Source of the DNA: Micromonospora sp. PLK6-60
GTDB lineage: Bacteria; Actinomycetota; Actinomycetes; Mycobacteriales; Micromonosporaceae
Assembly: GCF_019890675.1 (NCBI RefSeq)
Contig: NZ_JAIOAA010000006.1
Coordinates: 248,001-312,000, forward strand
DNA length: 64,000 bases
Direction: 5' to 3'
Positions 37,633 to 46,471 of the stretch are shown in pieces. Both the position numbers and the translations under genes were made by a program. The notes below the pieces were generated by a model that worked only from the letters and a program-made list of their open reading frames with translations, was not told where the DNA came from and searched no databases. Position 1 is the first letter of the stretch. Every line of letters starts with the position of its first letter.

Positions 37633-38368
37633 GTGGCCACCGAACCCACCGGGCGGCCTCTCGGCCAACAGCGCCGGTGGCCGTTACGGGTACCCGACCG
37701 GCCCGGCGCCGGCGGCGGAGCGCGGCCGGGCGGCGCCCCGGGTGCCGGTGGTGCCGCCGCCGGCCATGACGGTGGCCCCGGCGGGATCCCCGCCCAGGCC
37801 CACGGCCGCGCCGCCGATCCCGGTCAAGATCCTCATCGCCGGTGGTTTCGGGGTCGGCAAGACGACGAGCGTCGCCGCCATCTCCGAGATCGCCCCGCTG
37901 ACCACGGAGGCGGAGATGACCACCGCCGGGATCGGTGTGGACGACCCGGGCATGCGCTCGGCGAAGACCACCACGACCGTGGCGATGGATTTCGGTTGCG
38001 TCACCATCGATCGCAGCCTGAAGCTCTATCTCTTCGGCACGCCGGGGCAGGCGCGGTTCGGTTTCATGTGGGACGACCTGGCCCGGGGCGCGCTCGGCGC
38101 GCTCGTGGTGGTGGACAGCGCCCGGCTCGACGACTGCTATCCGGCGATCGACTTCTTCGAGCGGGCCGGGCTGCCGTTCGTGGTGGGGGTGAACGCCTTC
38201 GACGGCCGGCTGGCCCACGACCTCACCGCGATCCGGTGGGCGCTGGCCATCGAGGACCACGTGCCGCTGGTGCAGTTCGACGCCCGGGAGCGGCTCTCGG
38301 TGCGGGACGCCCTCCTGGTCGTCCTGGACCGGGCGTTGGACCGGGCGACCAGGGATCGGGGGGCCTGA
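37610..38368 (+). CDS. cvnD: Conservon small GTPase CvnD
   Basis: A 252-residue Ras-like GTPase of the MglA-related CvnD group. A Pro-rich 70-residue N-terminal extension precedes the P-loop GGFGVGKTT (near residues 78-86); the switch regions include TTTTVAMDFG and LYLFGTPGQARF, and the specificity motif is NAFD instead of NKxD. Its start lies 23 bases inside cvnC. The extension is longer than in typical family members. Confidence 0.92.
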   Translation: MDYVRSPEWPPNPPGGLSANSAGGRYGYPTGPAPAAERGRAAPRVPVVPPPAMTVAPAGSPPRPTAAPPIPVKILIAGGFGVGKTTSVAAISEIAPLTTEAEMTTAGIGVDDPGMRSAKTTTTVAMDFGCVTIDRSLKLYLFGTPGQARFGFMWDDLARGALGALVVVDSARLDDCYPAIDFFERAGLPFVVGVNAFDGRLAHDLTAIRWALAIEDHVPLVQFDARERLSVRDALLVVLDRALDRATRDRGA

Positions 38369-38455
38369 GGCCCGGCGGTGGCAGCGGAGGGCGGCTCCGG
38401 GTCGTGGCGCGGCACCGGCCGCGGCGAGCCGGAGCCGGCACAGGAGGGGGGATGC

Positions 38456-39025
38456 GTGCGAGGCGGTCTGGACGACACACTGGCCCGGTTGGCGCGGCGG
38501 GAGGAGCTGCGCCGGCGGGGCGACGCCGAGGAGACCGAGCGGGCCGCGACCGACGGCCCGGAGGCCGGACCGGCAGCGGTCGGACCGGCAGCGGTCGGAC
38601 CGGCAGGGGGCGGGCCGGCAGGGGGCGGGCCGGCAGGCGCCGGCCGGCCGGTCGGGGGGCGGCCGAACGCCGGTCCGCAGAGCGGTGGCCGGGCGGCGCC
38701 GCACCGGGGGGCGCCGGCCGGGGGGCACGGCGCGGAACGGGACCCGGTGGCGGAGGTCGCCGAGGCGGTGCGCCGGGTGGTCGCCGAGCACCCGGGCGTC
38801 ACGGTGCAGCTGCGGGTGGAGTACGACGGGCGGACGTACCCGCTGCGGGTCGGGCCGGCCGAGCCGGGCGCGGTGGCGCGGCCCGCCCCACCCGGGCCCC
38901 CGCCCGCCTGGCCGGCGCCGGACACTGCCGGCGGCGACTCCCCCGGTGACGATCCGGCGGCCCGGCTGGCCGCCCTCATCCGGCGCGACCCGTCGCTGCT
39001 GACCGGCGACGGCCCGGCACGGTGA
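38456..39025 (+). CDS. Unknown protein with Gly/Pro-rich tandem repeats
   Basis: A 189-residue protein: a helical start (LDDTLARLARREELRRRG), then a Gly/Ala/Pro low-complexity middle with five copies of a 15-base unit coding GPAAV/GPAGG, then a short charged domain (VAEVAEAVRRVVAEHPGVTVQLRVEYDGRTYPLRV) and an unstructured tail. Start at GTG 38456 because AGGAGGGGGG lies just upstream. It is in the same direction as the conservon, 87 bp on, and may be its last gene. I do not recognise the family. Confidence 0.55.
   Translation: MRGGLDDTLARLARREELRRRGDAEETERAATDGPEAGPAAVGPAAVGPAGGGPAGGGPAGAGRPVGGRPNAGPQSGGRAAPHRGAPAGGHGAERDPVAEVAEAVRRVVAEHPGVTVQLRVEYDGRTYPLRVGPAEPGAVARPAPPGPPPAWPAPDTAGGDSPGDDPAARLAALIRRDPSLLTGDGPAR
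38561..38640 (+). repeat. 15-bp tandem repeats within coding sequence
   Basis: Five copies of cggaccggcagcggt or cgggccggcaggggg in a row, coding for GPAAV/GPAGG. Confidence 0.7.
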
Positions 39026-39081
39026 GGCCCGCCGCTGCGGTCCCGTCGGCGGCAGGTGCGGCGGGCGGCTAGGGTCGGGCG

Positions 39082-41523
39082 GTGGCGGAACCCCGGCTGA
39101 CCCTGACCGCGCTGCTCCGACCGGCGGCCCTGGACGCCCGGCGCGGGGTGGTGCGGCTGCATCCGGAGGTGCTCACCGCGTTGGCGCTGCGCCCCGGCGA
39201 CCCGGTGCGGCTGGCCGGGCGGCGGGTCACCGCCGGCATCGCCGCGCCGGCCGGGGCGGACAGCGGGCCCACCCTGCTGCACGCGGACGACCTGATGCTC
39301 GGCAACCTGGGCCTGCGCTCCGGCGGGCAGGTGACGGTGAGCCCGCTGCCGGTGGCCCCGGCCCGACGGGTCCGGCTCAGCGGCCCGGTGGCGATCGTCG
39401 CCGCGGTGTCCCCGGAGATGCTGCGGCTGGCGCTGCTCGGCAAGGTGGTCACCGCCGGCGACGACGTCTCACTGCTCCCGCAGGACGTGCTGCCGGACGC
39501 CTCCGTGCGCAGCCTGGTCGAGGCGGCCCGCCGGAGCCTGTCCAACACCGTCGGGTACGCCTGGACCAGCACCCTGCTCACCGTGTCGGCGGCGGAGCCG
39601 GAGGTCGGTGGGCTGGTCACCATGGACACCGTGGTCGGCTGGGAGCACGGCCCGGCCACCCACGGCGCGGCACCGGACGACGGGGCGGCGGCGTGGACGT
39701 CGCCCGGCGCGGCGCCGGCCTCGACCGACGGGTCGTGGGCGTGGCACGACGACGCGTCGGCGTCGAACGGCACCCGGCCGGCGCCCGGCCCGGCCGGCGG
39801 CTTCCCGGGCGGCACCCCCCGCGATCCGGCGCCGACCGGCGAGTCCACGGGCGCACCAGCCGGCGGCGCGCGGTCGGCAGCACCGGCCGGCGGCGCGCGG
39901 TCCACGGGAGCGCCGGCCGGGTCCAGCGCGGCAGCGGGCGGGCCGGCGGCCGGCGGGTCCGCGCCGAGCCTGGACGAGCTGCCCGGCCTGCGAGCCCAGG
40001 CGGAACAGCTCACCGAGCTGCTGGACCTCGGCTTCCACCACCGCGAGGTGCTCGACCGGCTGGGCACCGAGGTGTCGCTCGGGGTGCTGCTCACCGGCCC
40101 CGCCGGCTCCGGCAAGGGCGCGCTGGTCCGGGCGGTGGCCGCCGCGCTGCGGCTCCACGTCCACCCGGTCTGGGCGCCCGAGCTGGCCGCGCTCAGCAAC
40201 GACGCGGCGGCCCGCCGGCTGCGCGAGGCGGCCACCGCGGTACGCGCCCACGGCCCCGCCGTGCTGCTGGTCGGCGACGTCGAGGCGCTCGCCCCGGCGG
40301 ACGCGCCCGGCCCGGTGGCCACCGTGTTCCGCCAGCTCCTCGGTGACCTGCTCCGGGCCGGCGTGGCCGTGGTCTGCACCACCGGGCGGCCGGAGGCGGT
40401 CCACCCCGGCCTGCACGGGCCGGACCTGCTGCCGGTGCGGATCAGCGTGCCGCTGCCCGACGCGGCGCTGCGCCGCGAGCAGCTGACCGTGCTGACCCGG
40501 CAGGTGCCGCTGGCCGAGGACGTCCGGCTGGACGACGTGGCCGGGCGTACCCCCGGGTTCGTCCTTGCCGACCTGGCCGCGCTGGTCCGGGAGGCCGGGG
40601 TACGGGCCGCGCTGCGGCAGCGCTCCGAGCCGACGCCGACCGTGGCGATGGCGGACTTCTCGGCCGCGCTGGAGGTGGTCCGACCCACCACGATGGCCGG
40701 TTCCACCCTGGAGTTGGCCACCGTGACCCTGGACGACGTCGGCGACCTGGTCGAGGTGAAGCAGACCCTCACCGAGTCGGTGCTGTGGCCACTGACCTAC
40801 CCGGACACCTTCGCCCGGCTGGGCGTGCACCCGCCGCGCGGCGTGCTGCTGTACGGCCCGCCCGGCTGCGGCAAGACGTACCTGGTGACGGCGCTGGCCG
40901 GGTCGGGCCGGGCGAACGTGCTCTCGGTCAAGGGCGCGGAGCTGCTCTCCAAGTGGGTGGGTGAGAGCGAGCGGGCGGTCCGGGAGCTCTTCCGCCGGGC
41001 CCGGGAGGCCGCGCCGACGCTTGTCTTCCTGGACGAGGTGGACGCGCTCGCCCCGGTCCGTGGGCAGGCCACCGACGGGGGCACCACGGACCGGGTGGTC
41101 GCCGCGCTGCTGACCGAGCTGGACGGGGTGGAGGCGCTGCGCAACGTGGTGGTGGTCGCCGCCACCAACCGACCCGACCTGGTCGACCCGGCACTGCTGC
41201 GCCCCGGCCGGCTGGAACGGCTGGTCTACGTGCCCCCGCCGGACGGCGCGGCCCGGGCGGAGATCCTCCGCGCCGCCGCGCGGAACGTGCCGCTCGACCC
41301 GGAGGTGGACCTCGCCGGGCTGGGCGCGGAGCTGGCCGACTTCTCCGCGGCGGACTGCGCGGCGCTGGTCCGGGAGGCGGCGCTGGCCGCGATGCGGGAG
41401 TCGCTGACCGCCTCGACGGTCACCGCCGCGCACGTGGCGGCGGCCCGGCGCCGGGTCCGCCCGTCGCTGGACCCGGATCAGGTCGCCTGGCTGGCCGCGT
41501 ACGCGGAGAAGCGGGCCGGCTGA
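39082..41523 (+). CDS. CDC48/VCP-type double AAA+ ATPase with degenerate first ATPase domain
   Basis: An 813-residue protein: a CDC48-like N domain (about 1-170; two beta barrels, ALRPGDPVRLAGRR), a low-complexity linker (190-290) and two AAA domains. D1 keeps Walker A (TGPAGSGKGALV, near 342) but its Walker B is LLVGDVEAL with the catalytic Glu lost, and the RFD-type arginine region is missing. D2 is canonical (GPPGCGKTYLV near 594, LVFLDEVDAL, ATNRPDLVDPALLRPGRLERL). The ring is therefore driven by D2. GTG start. It converges on the gas-vesicle operon, leaving 18 bp between gvpK and it, and may act in gas-vesicle assembly, taking the place of gvpN; that is inference. Alternatively a general protein unfoldase. 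Confidence 0.88.
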   Translation: MAEPRLTLTALLRPAALDARRGVVRLHPEVLTALALRPGDPVRLAGRRVTAGIAAPAGADSGPTLLHADDLMLGNLGLRSGGQVTVSPLPVAPARRVRLSGPVAIVAAVSPEMLRLALLGKVVTAGDDVSLLPQDVLPDASVRSLVEAARRSLSNTVGYAWTSTLLTVSAAEPEVGGLVTMDTVVGWEHGPATHGAAPDDGAAAWTSPGAAPASTDGSWAWHDDASASNGTRPAPGPAGGFPGGTPRDPAPTGESTGAPAGGARSAAPAGGARSTGAPAGSSAAAGGPAAGGSAPSLDELPGLRAQAEQLTELLDLGFHHREVLDRLGTEVSLGVLLTGPAGSGKGALVRAVAAALRLHVHPVWAPELAALSNDAAARRLREAATAVRAHGPAVLLVGDVEALAPADAPGPVATVFRQLLGDLLRAGVAVVCTTGRPEAVHPGLHGPDLLPVRISVPLPDAALRREQLTVLTRQVPLAEDVRLDDVAGRTPGFVLADLAALVREAGVRAALRQRSEPTPTVAMADFSAALEVVRPTTMAGSTLELATVTLDDVGDLVEVKQTLTESVLWPLTYPDTFARLGVHPPRGVLLYGPPGCGKTYLVTALAGSGRANVLSVKGAELLSKWVGESERAVRELFRRAREAAPTLVFLDEVDALAPVRGQATDGGTTDRVVAALLTELDGVEALRNVVVVAATNRPDLVDPALLRPGRLERLVYVPPPDGAARAEILRAAARNVPLDPEVDLAGLGAELADFSAADCAALVREAALAAMRESLTASTVTAAHVAAARRRVRPSLDPDQVAWLAAYAEKRAG

Positions 41524-41541
41524 CGGCCGCGGGCGGCCGGC

Positions 41542-41928
41542 TCAGTCGGTGGGCAGCAGCGGGCCGAGCGGGCCGAGATCCAGGTTCAGGTCCTCCGGCG
41601 CGAGCCCGAAGTGCTCGCGGAGCAGGGTCATCTGCTCCTCCAGGGCCATCAGCGTGGCGCCCATCCGCTCGATCTGCTCGTCGGTCAGGTCACCGACCTC
41701 CACCCGGCGCAGCGCCTGCCGTTCCATCAGCTGCCGGAGCAGCTCGATCACGGTGAGCACCAGGCTGCCCAGCCCCCGCTCGACGGAGTCGCGGTCCACC
41801 GCCAGCCGCCGGTCCAGCGGCCGGACCCGCGGCTCGACCCAGGTGGACTCGCCCAGCGCGGCGGCCAGCTCGGTGGCCGTGTCCCGGTCGCCGGCCGGCA
41901 GCCGGCGCAGCTCGCCCCCGCCGCTCAC
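41542..41928 (-). CDS. gvpK: Gas vesicle protein GvpK
   Basis: A 128-residue member of GvpK, an accessory factor needed for gas-vesicle assembly. Its central segment (VERGLGSLVLTVIELLRQLMERQALRRVEVGDLTDEQIERMGATLMALEEQM) is the conserved GvpK core, longer than the usual minimal family. GTG start inside a GTGA overlap with the upstream gvpS. It is the last gene of the operon. Confidence 0.92.
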   Translation of the reverse strand: MSGGGELRRLPAGDRDTATELAAALGESTWVEPRVRPLDRRLAVDRDSVERGLGSLVLTVIELLRQLMERQALRRVEVGDLTDEQIERMGATLMALEEQMTLLREHFGLAPEDLNLDLGPLGPLLPTD

Positions 41929-42194
41929 GGCGCCGTCCCGCCCGCCGGGAGCGCCGGCACGCCGTCCGGCGCGACGTCGTCCGGCGCGACGTCCGGCGGG
42001 GTGAGCGAGCCGACCGAGGAGATCAGCGCGCGCAGCGAGACGTACACCAGGTCGATGTCGGCGATGGCGATGGTGATCTCGCCGCTGATCACCACACCGG
42101 TGGCCAGCACCCGGTCCAGCAGGTCGACCAGGGCCACCGGCCGGTACGCCAGCGGATCGTCGGCGCTGCTCGGCGCCAGCGTCTCGGTCACCAT
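41925..42194 (-). CDS. gvpS: Gas vesicle GvpA/J-family small protein (GvpS-type)
   Basis: An 89-residue GvpA-related protein: ALVDLLDRVLATGVVISGEITIAIADIDLVYVSLRALISSV matches the GvpA/J/M family. By its place after gvpL and before gvpK it corresponds to gvpS of Streptomyces gene order. It overlaps gvpL by 7 bases and gvpK by 4. Probably nucleates or caps vesicles; the family contains minor structural proteins. Confidence 0.85.
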   Translation of the reverse strand: MVTETLAPSSADDPLAYRPVALVDLLDRVLATGVVISGEITIAIADIDLVYVSLRALISSVGSLTPPDVAPDDVAPDGVPALPAGGTAP

Positions 42195-43030
42195 GCCGGC
42201 TCCCGTACCTGGTGCGCCTCCTCCGCCGGCCGCTCCGCCACGAAGGAGTACGGCGGCCAGGGGCCGGTCAGCTCCAGCCGCACCTGGGGGTGCCGGCCGG
42301 CGAGCATCCGGACCAGTTCGGTGAAGCCGTCCAACGCGGCCACGTCCACCAGGTACGCCCCGTTGAGCACCATCGCGGTCGGCGCCCCGGAGAGCCGGCG
42401 GTCCTGCGCGGCGTGCCGGCGGGCGGCCACCGCGTACTGGGCGAGGGCGTCGTGCACGGTGGCGGCGGCCTCGGCGGCGATCCGCTGGCCCTGCTCCCGG
42501 GCGGTCAGCTGGGCCCGGCGCCGCCGCAGGTACGCCGCACCCGCGCCACCGCCGCCGGTTGCCGGCGGCTCCTCCTCGGCGGCCGGCGCGCCGGGCACCA
42601 CGTATCCCTTGACGCCCCACTCGGTGCGGCCGGTGAGCCGGTCCAGCGCGGCGGTCAGCTCGGCCTCCCGCTCGGCCAGCACGGCGGCCACCCGGTCGGC
42701 GTCCCGGTGCACGGTGGCCAGCCGGGCCGGCACCACCGCCCCGGTACGCGACAGCGCCTCCACCACCCCGTGGTGTGCCCGGGCGGCCCCCTCCAGCCAG
42801 CTCAGGTCCTCCAGCTTGCGGCGCAACGGCTCCTCGCCGTACTCGGCCAGCGGGGCGTCGCTGACCACGGCGACCAGCCCGGCGGAGCGGACCGCGCGCA
42901 CGTCCCGACCGTCCATCCCGACCAGCCCGGCCAGCGCCGCCGGGTCGACCTCCCGCACCACGCCGTGCAGCCAGGCGCCACTGGCCGGGCGGTGCGCGGT
43001 GGGCGCGCCGGCGTCAGCGGTCGTACTCAT
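42188..43030 (-). CDS. gvpL: Gas vesicle protein GvpL/GvpF family
   Basis: A 280-residue GvpF/L-fold protein with the typical two-domain layout: LHGVVREVDPAAL at the start, SDAPLAEYGEEPLRRKLEDLSWLEGAARAHHGVVEAL and RTEWGVKGYV in the centre, and a final strand FTELVRMLAGRHPQVRLELTGPWPPYSFV. It is the second GvpF/L paralogue of the operon. ATG at 43028-43030, overlapping the previous gene (gvpJ) by 17 bases. Confidence 0.9.
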   Translation of the reverse strand: MSTTADAGAPTAHRPASGAWLHGVVREVDPAALAGLVGMDGRDVRAVRSAGLVAVVSDAPLAEYGEEPLRRKLEDLSWLEGAARAHHGVVEALSRTGAVVPARLATVHRDADRVAAVLAEREAELTAALDRLTGRTEWGVKGYVVPGAPAAEEEPPATGGGGAGAAYLRRRRAQLTAREQGQRIAAEAAATVHDALAQYAVAARRHAAQDRRLSGAPTAMVLNGAYLVDVAALDGFTELVRMLAGRHPQVRLELTGPWPPYSFVAERPAEEAHQVREPAW

Positions 43031-43388
43031 CCCAGTCCTCCCTCGCGGCCCGCTCGGCCCGGGCCGCGACCCGGGGCCGGCGCTCGGCCTCGACCTGCTC
43101 CGGATCCCGCGGGCCCGGCTCCACCGGTGGGCGCGCCCGCGAGCTGAGCCACGGGTCGTGCTCCCACCAGTCGATGCCGATCTGCCGCGCGGTGTCGACC
43201 GAGGCGATGACGAGCCGCAACTTCAGGGTCAGCAGCTCGATGTCGAGCAGGCTGACCCGGATGTCGCCGGCGATCACGATGCCCCGGTCCAGCACCCGTT
43301 CGAGGATGTCGCCGAGGTTCGCCGGCTCGTGTCCGGCGCCCATCACCTGGCCGCTGTTCTGCACCATCGGTGGCCGTGCGGTGGTCAT
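43014..43388 (-). CDS. gvpJ: Gas vesicle protein GvpJ (GvpA family)
   Basis: A 124-residue GvpA-family paralogue with the core LGDILERVLDRGIVIAGDIRVSLLDIELLTLKLRLVIASVDTA followed by an Arg/Glu-rich tail. Position between gvpO and gvpL and the extended tail fit GvpJ, a minor protein thought to seed growing vesicles. ATG at 43386-43388, one base after the gvpO stop. Confidence 0.87.
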   Translation of the reverse strand: MTTARPPMVQNSGQVMGAGHEPANLGDILERVLDRGIVIAGDIRVSLLDIELLTLKLRLVIASVDTARQIGIDWWEHDPWLSSRARPPVEPGPRDPEQVEAERRPRVAARAERAAREDWDEYDR

Positions 43389-43389
43389 C

Positions 43390-43746
43390 TCAGCTCCCGT
43401 CCCCCTTGCCGCGCTGGTAGCGGCGGGTCCGCCGGTAGCCGAGCAGGGCACCGGTCAGGTCCAGCTCTACCTCGTAGAGGCCGAGCAGGTCGGTCGACGC
43501 CGGGATGCGGTGGTCCTCGACCACCTCGACGCCGACCAGCCAGCCGTCGTCGGTGGCCCGGATCGAGGTGATCCCCTGCGCGTCCCGGCCGGTCAGCTCG
43601 ACGATCTGGCGCAGCCCCTCGCGGGCCGCCTCGGCCGTGCTGATCTCGTCGTACTCGTTGTCGTCGGGATACCGGTCCGGCTCGCGGGCACCCCGGTCGC
43701 GCCGGCGCTCGCGATCGCCGTCGCCGCGGATCCGTGCTGCTGTCAT
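43390..43746 (-). CDS. gvpO: Gas vesicle protein GvpO
   Basis: A 118-residue GvpO-family protein. The family core is seen as AREGLRQIVELTGRDAQGITSIRATDDGWLVGVEVVEDHRIPASTDLLGLYEVELD. A 45-residue charged, disordered N terminus precedes it. ATG at 43744-43746, one base past the gvpG stop. In Streptomyces gvpO heads the operon; here it sits in the middle. Confidence 0.9.
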   Translation of the reverse strand: MTAARIRGDGDRERRRDRGAREPDRYPDDNEYDEISTAEAAREGLRQIVELTGRDAQGITSIRATDDGWLVGVEVVEDHRIPASTDLLGLYEVELDLTGALLGYRRTRRYQRGKGDGS

Positions 43747-43747
43747 C

Positions 43748-44077
43748 TCATCTCCCTCGCCCGCGCGGCTGTCCGTCCCGCCCGCCGGTGCTCCGCCGCC
43801 GGCCGGGTGGCGGCCGCCGTCCGCCACCCGCCCGTTCGGGGGTACGGCCCGGGGCCGGGCCGGTCAGCCGCTCCAGCACCCGCTGCTGGCCCCGGTCCCG
43901 TTCCTCCGGCGTGATGTCACCGGCCGCCGCCGCCTCGTCCAACTCCTCCAGCTCGCGCCGGACGTTTACCGGGTTGACCTGCCGCGACTCCGCCTCGCGG
44001 GCCACCACCTTCATGACCGAGGTCAGCCCGCGCACCGGCGCGTACGGCAGGGTGAGCAGCGCCCAGAGGATGTCCAT
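43748..44077 (-). CDS. gvpG: Gas vesicle protein GvpG
   Basis: A 109-residue protein; the first 70 residues (MDILWALLTLPYAPVRGL, then VNVRRELEELDEAAAAGDITPEE) match GvpG, an essential accessory factor. The last 40 residues are a Pro/Gly/Arg-rich tail that usual GvpG lacks. ATG 3 bases after gvpF's stop. Confidence 0.9.
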   Translation of the reverse strand: MDILWALLTLPYAPVRGLTSVMKVVAREAESRQVNPVNVRRELEELDEAAAAGDITPEERDRGQQRVLERLTGPAPGRTPERAGGGRRPPPGRRRSTGGRDGQPRGRGR

Positions 44078-44080
44078 CGC

Positions 44081-44833
44081 TCACTCCACCAGCTGGTGCG
44101 CGCTGACGAAGTCGTACGGGGCGAGCGGGCCGGTCAGCCGCATCCGGATCAGCTCCCGGCGCTGCTCGGCGAACTCCTCCAGGGCCCGGACGAACTCCTG
44201 CTCGTCGTCCGCCCCGACCAGGAAGGCCACGTTCACCGCGTCCAGCTCGTGGCTGGGCTGGCGGGGTGCGTTCGCCACCGCGTACTGGCCGACGGCGTCG
44301 ATCACCGCGCGGTTCTCCGCCTCCCGGCGCAGCTCCACCGCCTGGCTGATCATCTCGCCGAGCCGGATCCGCTGTTCCCGGCTCTCCGCCTCCGACCGGC
44401 CGCGGATCTGGTCGGCGAGCGCGGCGGCGCTGCCGTTCTCCGCCAGCAGGCCGCCGATGAACTCCGCCTCGTCGAAGCGCCCGTGGACCGTGTACTGCAT
44501 CCGGTCCTCGAACTCGGCGAGGGCGTCGGCGAACTGCTCGTGATGCGCCGCCAGCAGATCCTCGACCGCGTCCTCGCCGGTGACGACCGTGCCGAACCGC
44601 ACCGGCAGCACCGGCGCGACCGCCGCCGTGCCGTCCAGCAGCCCCTCGTACGCGGTGAGGTCGGCCGGGCGGCCCAGCGGTTCCTCCAGCCCGATCGGGC
44701 TGACCAGCGCGGCCAACTCGCCGTGCTGGATCGCGGCGACCTCCCCCGGCGGGTCGCCGACCCCCTCCGCGTCGGGGGTCGGCTCCACGTCGCACGGCAC
44801 GATGCCGTAGATGAACAGTCCCTGCTCGGCCAT
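44081..44833 (-). CDS. gvpF: Gas vesicle protein GvpF
   Basis: A 250-residue GvpF/L protein: LFIYGIVPCDVEP at the start, PVLPVRFGTVV and the central helical part, and a C-terminal alpha/beta domain ending RLTGPLAPYDFVS. It binds the gas-facing side and interacts with GvpA during assembly. Starts in TGATG with the gvpA stop. Confidence 0.92.
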   Translation of the reverse strand: MAEQGLFIYGIVPCDVEPTPDAEGVGDPPGEVAAIQHGELAALVSPIGLEEPLGRPADLTAYEGLLDGTAAVAPVLPVRFGTVVTGEDAVEDLLAAHHEQFADALAEFEDRMQYTVHGRFDEAEFIGGLLAENGSAAALADQIRGRSEAESREQRIRLGEMISQAVELRREAENRAVIDAVGQYAVANAPRQPSHELDAVNVAFLVGADDEQEFVRALEEFAEQRRELIRMRLTGPLAPYDFVSAHQLVE

Positions 44834-45261
44834 CAGCGCTCCTCGTCCCGGCGGCGGCGCGGCCGCGGCCGTTCCCGGTCGTCGTCCCGGTTGCCCAGCG
44901 AGTCCGCCACCGCGCCGCTGATCTCCTGGGCCGCCTTGCCGAGACCGGAGATCGCCTTGCCCTTGGTGGCGGCGCCGGCCGCGTCGCCCACCAGGTCCGG
45001 CAGGCCCTTGGTGTCCTTCGGCGTGATGCTCAGCCGGTCGACGGCCTCGGCGAACCGCAGGTACGTCTCGACGCTGGCGATCACGATCCGGGCGTTGATC
45101 TCCAGCAGCTGGATGCCGACCACGGCGACCGACACCTGCGCGTCGATCACCACGCCCTTGTCCAGCACCGTCTCCACGACGTCGGCGAGGGTGCCCCCGC
45201 CACCGCCGCCACTGCGTTCCAGCGCGCTACCGGGTTGGCTGCTCGTGGTCGCGACAGTCAT
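44833..45261 (-). CDS. gvpA: Major gas vesicle structural protein GvpA with C-terminal extension
   Basis: A 142-residue GvpA. The shell-forming core is unmistakable: [53 protein letters not shown]. Core GvpA proteins are about 70 residues; here a 65-residue C-terminal extension follows (amphipathic helix [30 protein letters not shown], then Arg/Asp-rich). The extension would decorate the outer surface or be used in stabilisation in place of GvpC, which is absent. Overlaps the preceding gene by ATGA. Confidence 0.94.
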   Translation of the reverse strand: MTVATTSSQPGSALERSGGGGGGTLADVVETVLDKGVVIDAQVSVAVVGIQLLEINARIVIASVETYLRFAEAVDRLSITPKDTKGLPDLVGDAAGAATKGKAISGLGKAAQEISGAVADSLGNRDDDRERPRPRRRRDEER

Positions 45262-46469
45262 CGATCACCGTCCTCCCGCCGGCGACGGACCACCGGCCGT
45301 CGGGGGGCCTCCGGGGCCCGGCGGGTGGGGCGGGGACGCTCCTCCCGCTCCTCGCGGGGCTCGCGCTCCTCGCGCGGGCGGCGGGCCCGCTCGGGCTGCC
45401 GGCGCCGGACCGGACGCGGCTCCTCCTCGGGCTCCTCCTCGGCGTACTCGTCGTCGCCGTAGTCCTCGCCCTCGGCGTAGTCGTCGTACTCCTCCTCCTC
45501 GGGCGGGCGGCGGCGCTGCGGCGGCCGGCGACGGCCGCGCTCGGCGGGCCGGCGCTCCTCCTCCGGCTCCTCCTCCGGCTGCTCCTCGGGCTCCTCCGCG
45601 CGGCCCTGCTCCGGCGCCTCGCGGGCCTCCTGCTCCTCCTGGAGCGCGGTCTCGTGGTCCTTGACCACCTCGGAGTCCTCGATCTCGCCGCGCCAGCCCT
45701 CGACCGAGTCCGGGTCGAGCACGGTCTGGGTCATCACGTGCCGGACGAAGTGCTTCAGCTCCAGCCGGACCCGGCGGCCCTGGGCGCGCCACAGGTTGCC
45801 GGTGTGCTCGAAGAGGCCCTGCGGGTGGTATTCCAGGACGACCAGGATCCGGGTCAGCTCGGGACCGACCTCGTGGAAGCTGACCGTGCCGTCGACCGAG
45901 CCCTTCTCGCCCTTGGACCGCCAGTGGATCAGCCGGTCCGGGATCTGCCGGACGATCGTCGACTCCCAGGTCCGGTGCGACCAGAAGACCTGCGCCTTCC
46001 AGGTCATCTTCTCGTCGGCGTCGGAGTCGCGGTCGGCCTGCTCGACCTTCTTCATGAAGCTGGGGAAGTCGCCGTAGGTCGTCCACTGGTTGTACGCCAC
46101 CCGGACGGGCACGCCGACCTCGATGGACTCGATGATGTTGGTGACCTTGAGCTTCTTCTTCTTGCCGCCCTTGCCACCCTTGCCGCCGCCACCGAAGGCC
46201 GACATCAACTTCTCCTTACCGCCGGCCAGGCCGGCATGGAACATGGCCTTGAACGGCGAGTCGCCGTCGGCGAGCTTCTGCGCGCCGGTGGCGGCGGCGA
46301 CCAGGCCGGGGCCCCCGCCGGCCTTCGCGTAGTCACTGAGCCGCCCGGTGGCGCCGGTGATCTTCTCGGTCACCACGGTCACCGCCCGCTCGCCGATCGC
46401 CGAGGCGAGGTTGCGCAGCTCGCCACCGAGCTGGTCGCGGGCCTTGTCGGTGAGGTTTCCGGTCGCCAT
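45258..46469 (-). CDS. Gas-vesicle operon SRPBCC-domain protein with charged tail
   Basis: A 403-residue protein. Residues 1-100 are helical ([16 protein letters not shown]), then a Gly/Lys hinge ([14 protein letters not shown]), an SRPBCC/START-like lipid-binding domain at about 112-265 ([29 protein letters not shown], then [23 protein letters not shown]) and a 140-residue Glu/Arg/Pro-rich tail. ATG at 46467-46469; a GTG two codons earlier overlaps the upstream stop as GTGA and is possible. Similar SRPBCC genes occur in Streptomyces gvp clusters (gvpZ position). Role in vesicles is unknown. Confidence 0.85.
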   Translation of the reverse strand: MATGNLTDKARDQLGGELRNLASAIGERAVTVVTEKITGATGRLSDYAKAGGGPGLVAAATGAQKLADGDSPFKAMFHAGLAGGKEKLMSAFGGGGKGGKGGKKKKLKVTNIIESIEVGVPVRVAYNQWTTYGDFPSFMKKVEQADRDSDADEKMTWKAQVFWSHRTWESTIVRQIPDRLIHWRSKGEKGSVDGTVSFHEVGPELTRILVVLEYHPQGLFEHTGNLWRAQGRRVRLELKHFVRHVMTQTVLDPDSVEGWRGEIEDSEVVKDHETALQEEQEAREAPEQGRAEEPEEQPEEEPEEERRPAERGRRRPPQRRRPPEEEEYDDYAEGEDYGDDEYAEEEPEEEPRPVRRRQPERARRPREEREPREEREERPRPTRRAPEAPRRPVVRRRREDGDR

Positions 46470-46471
46470 GG

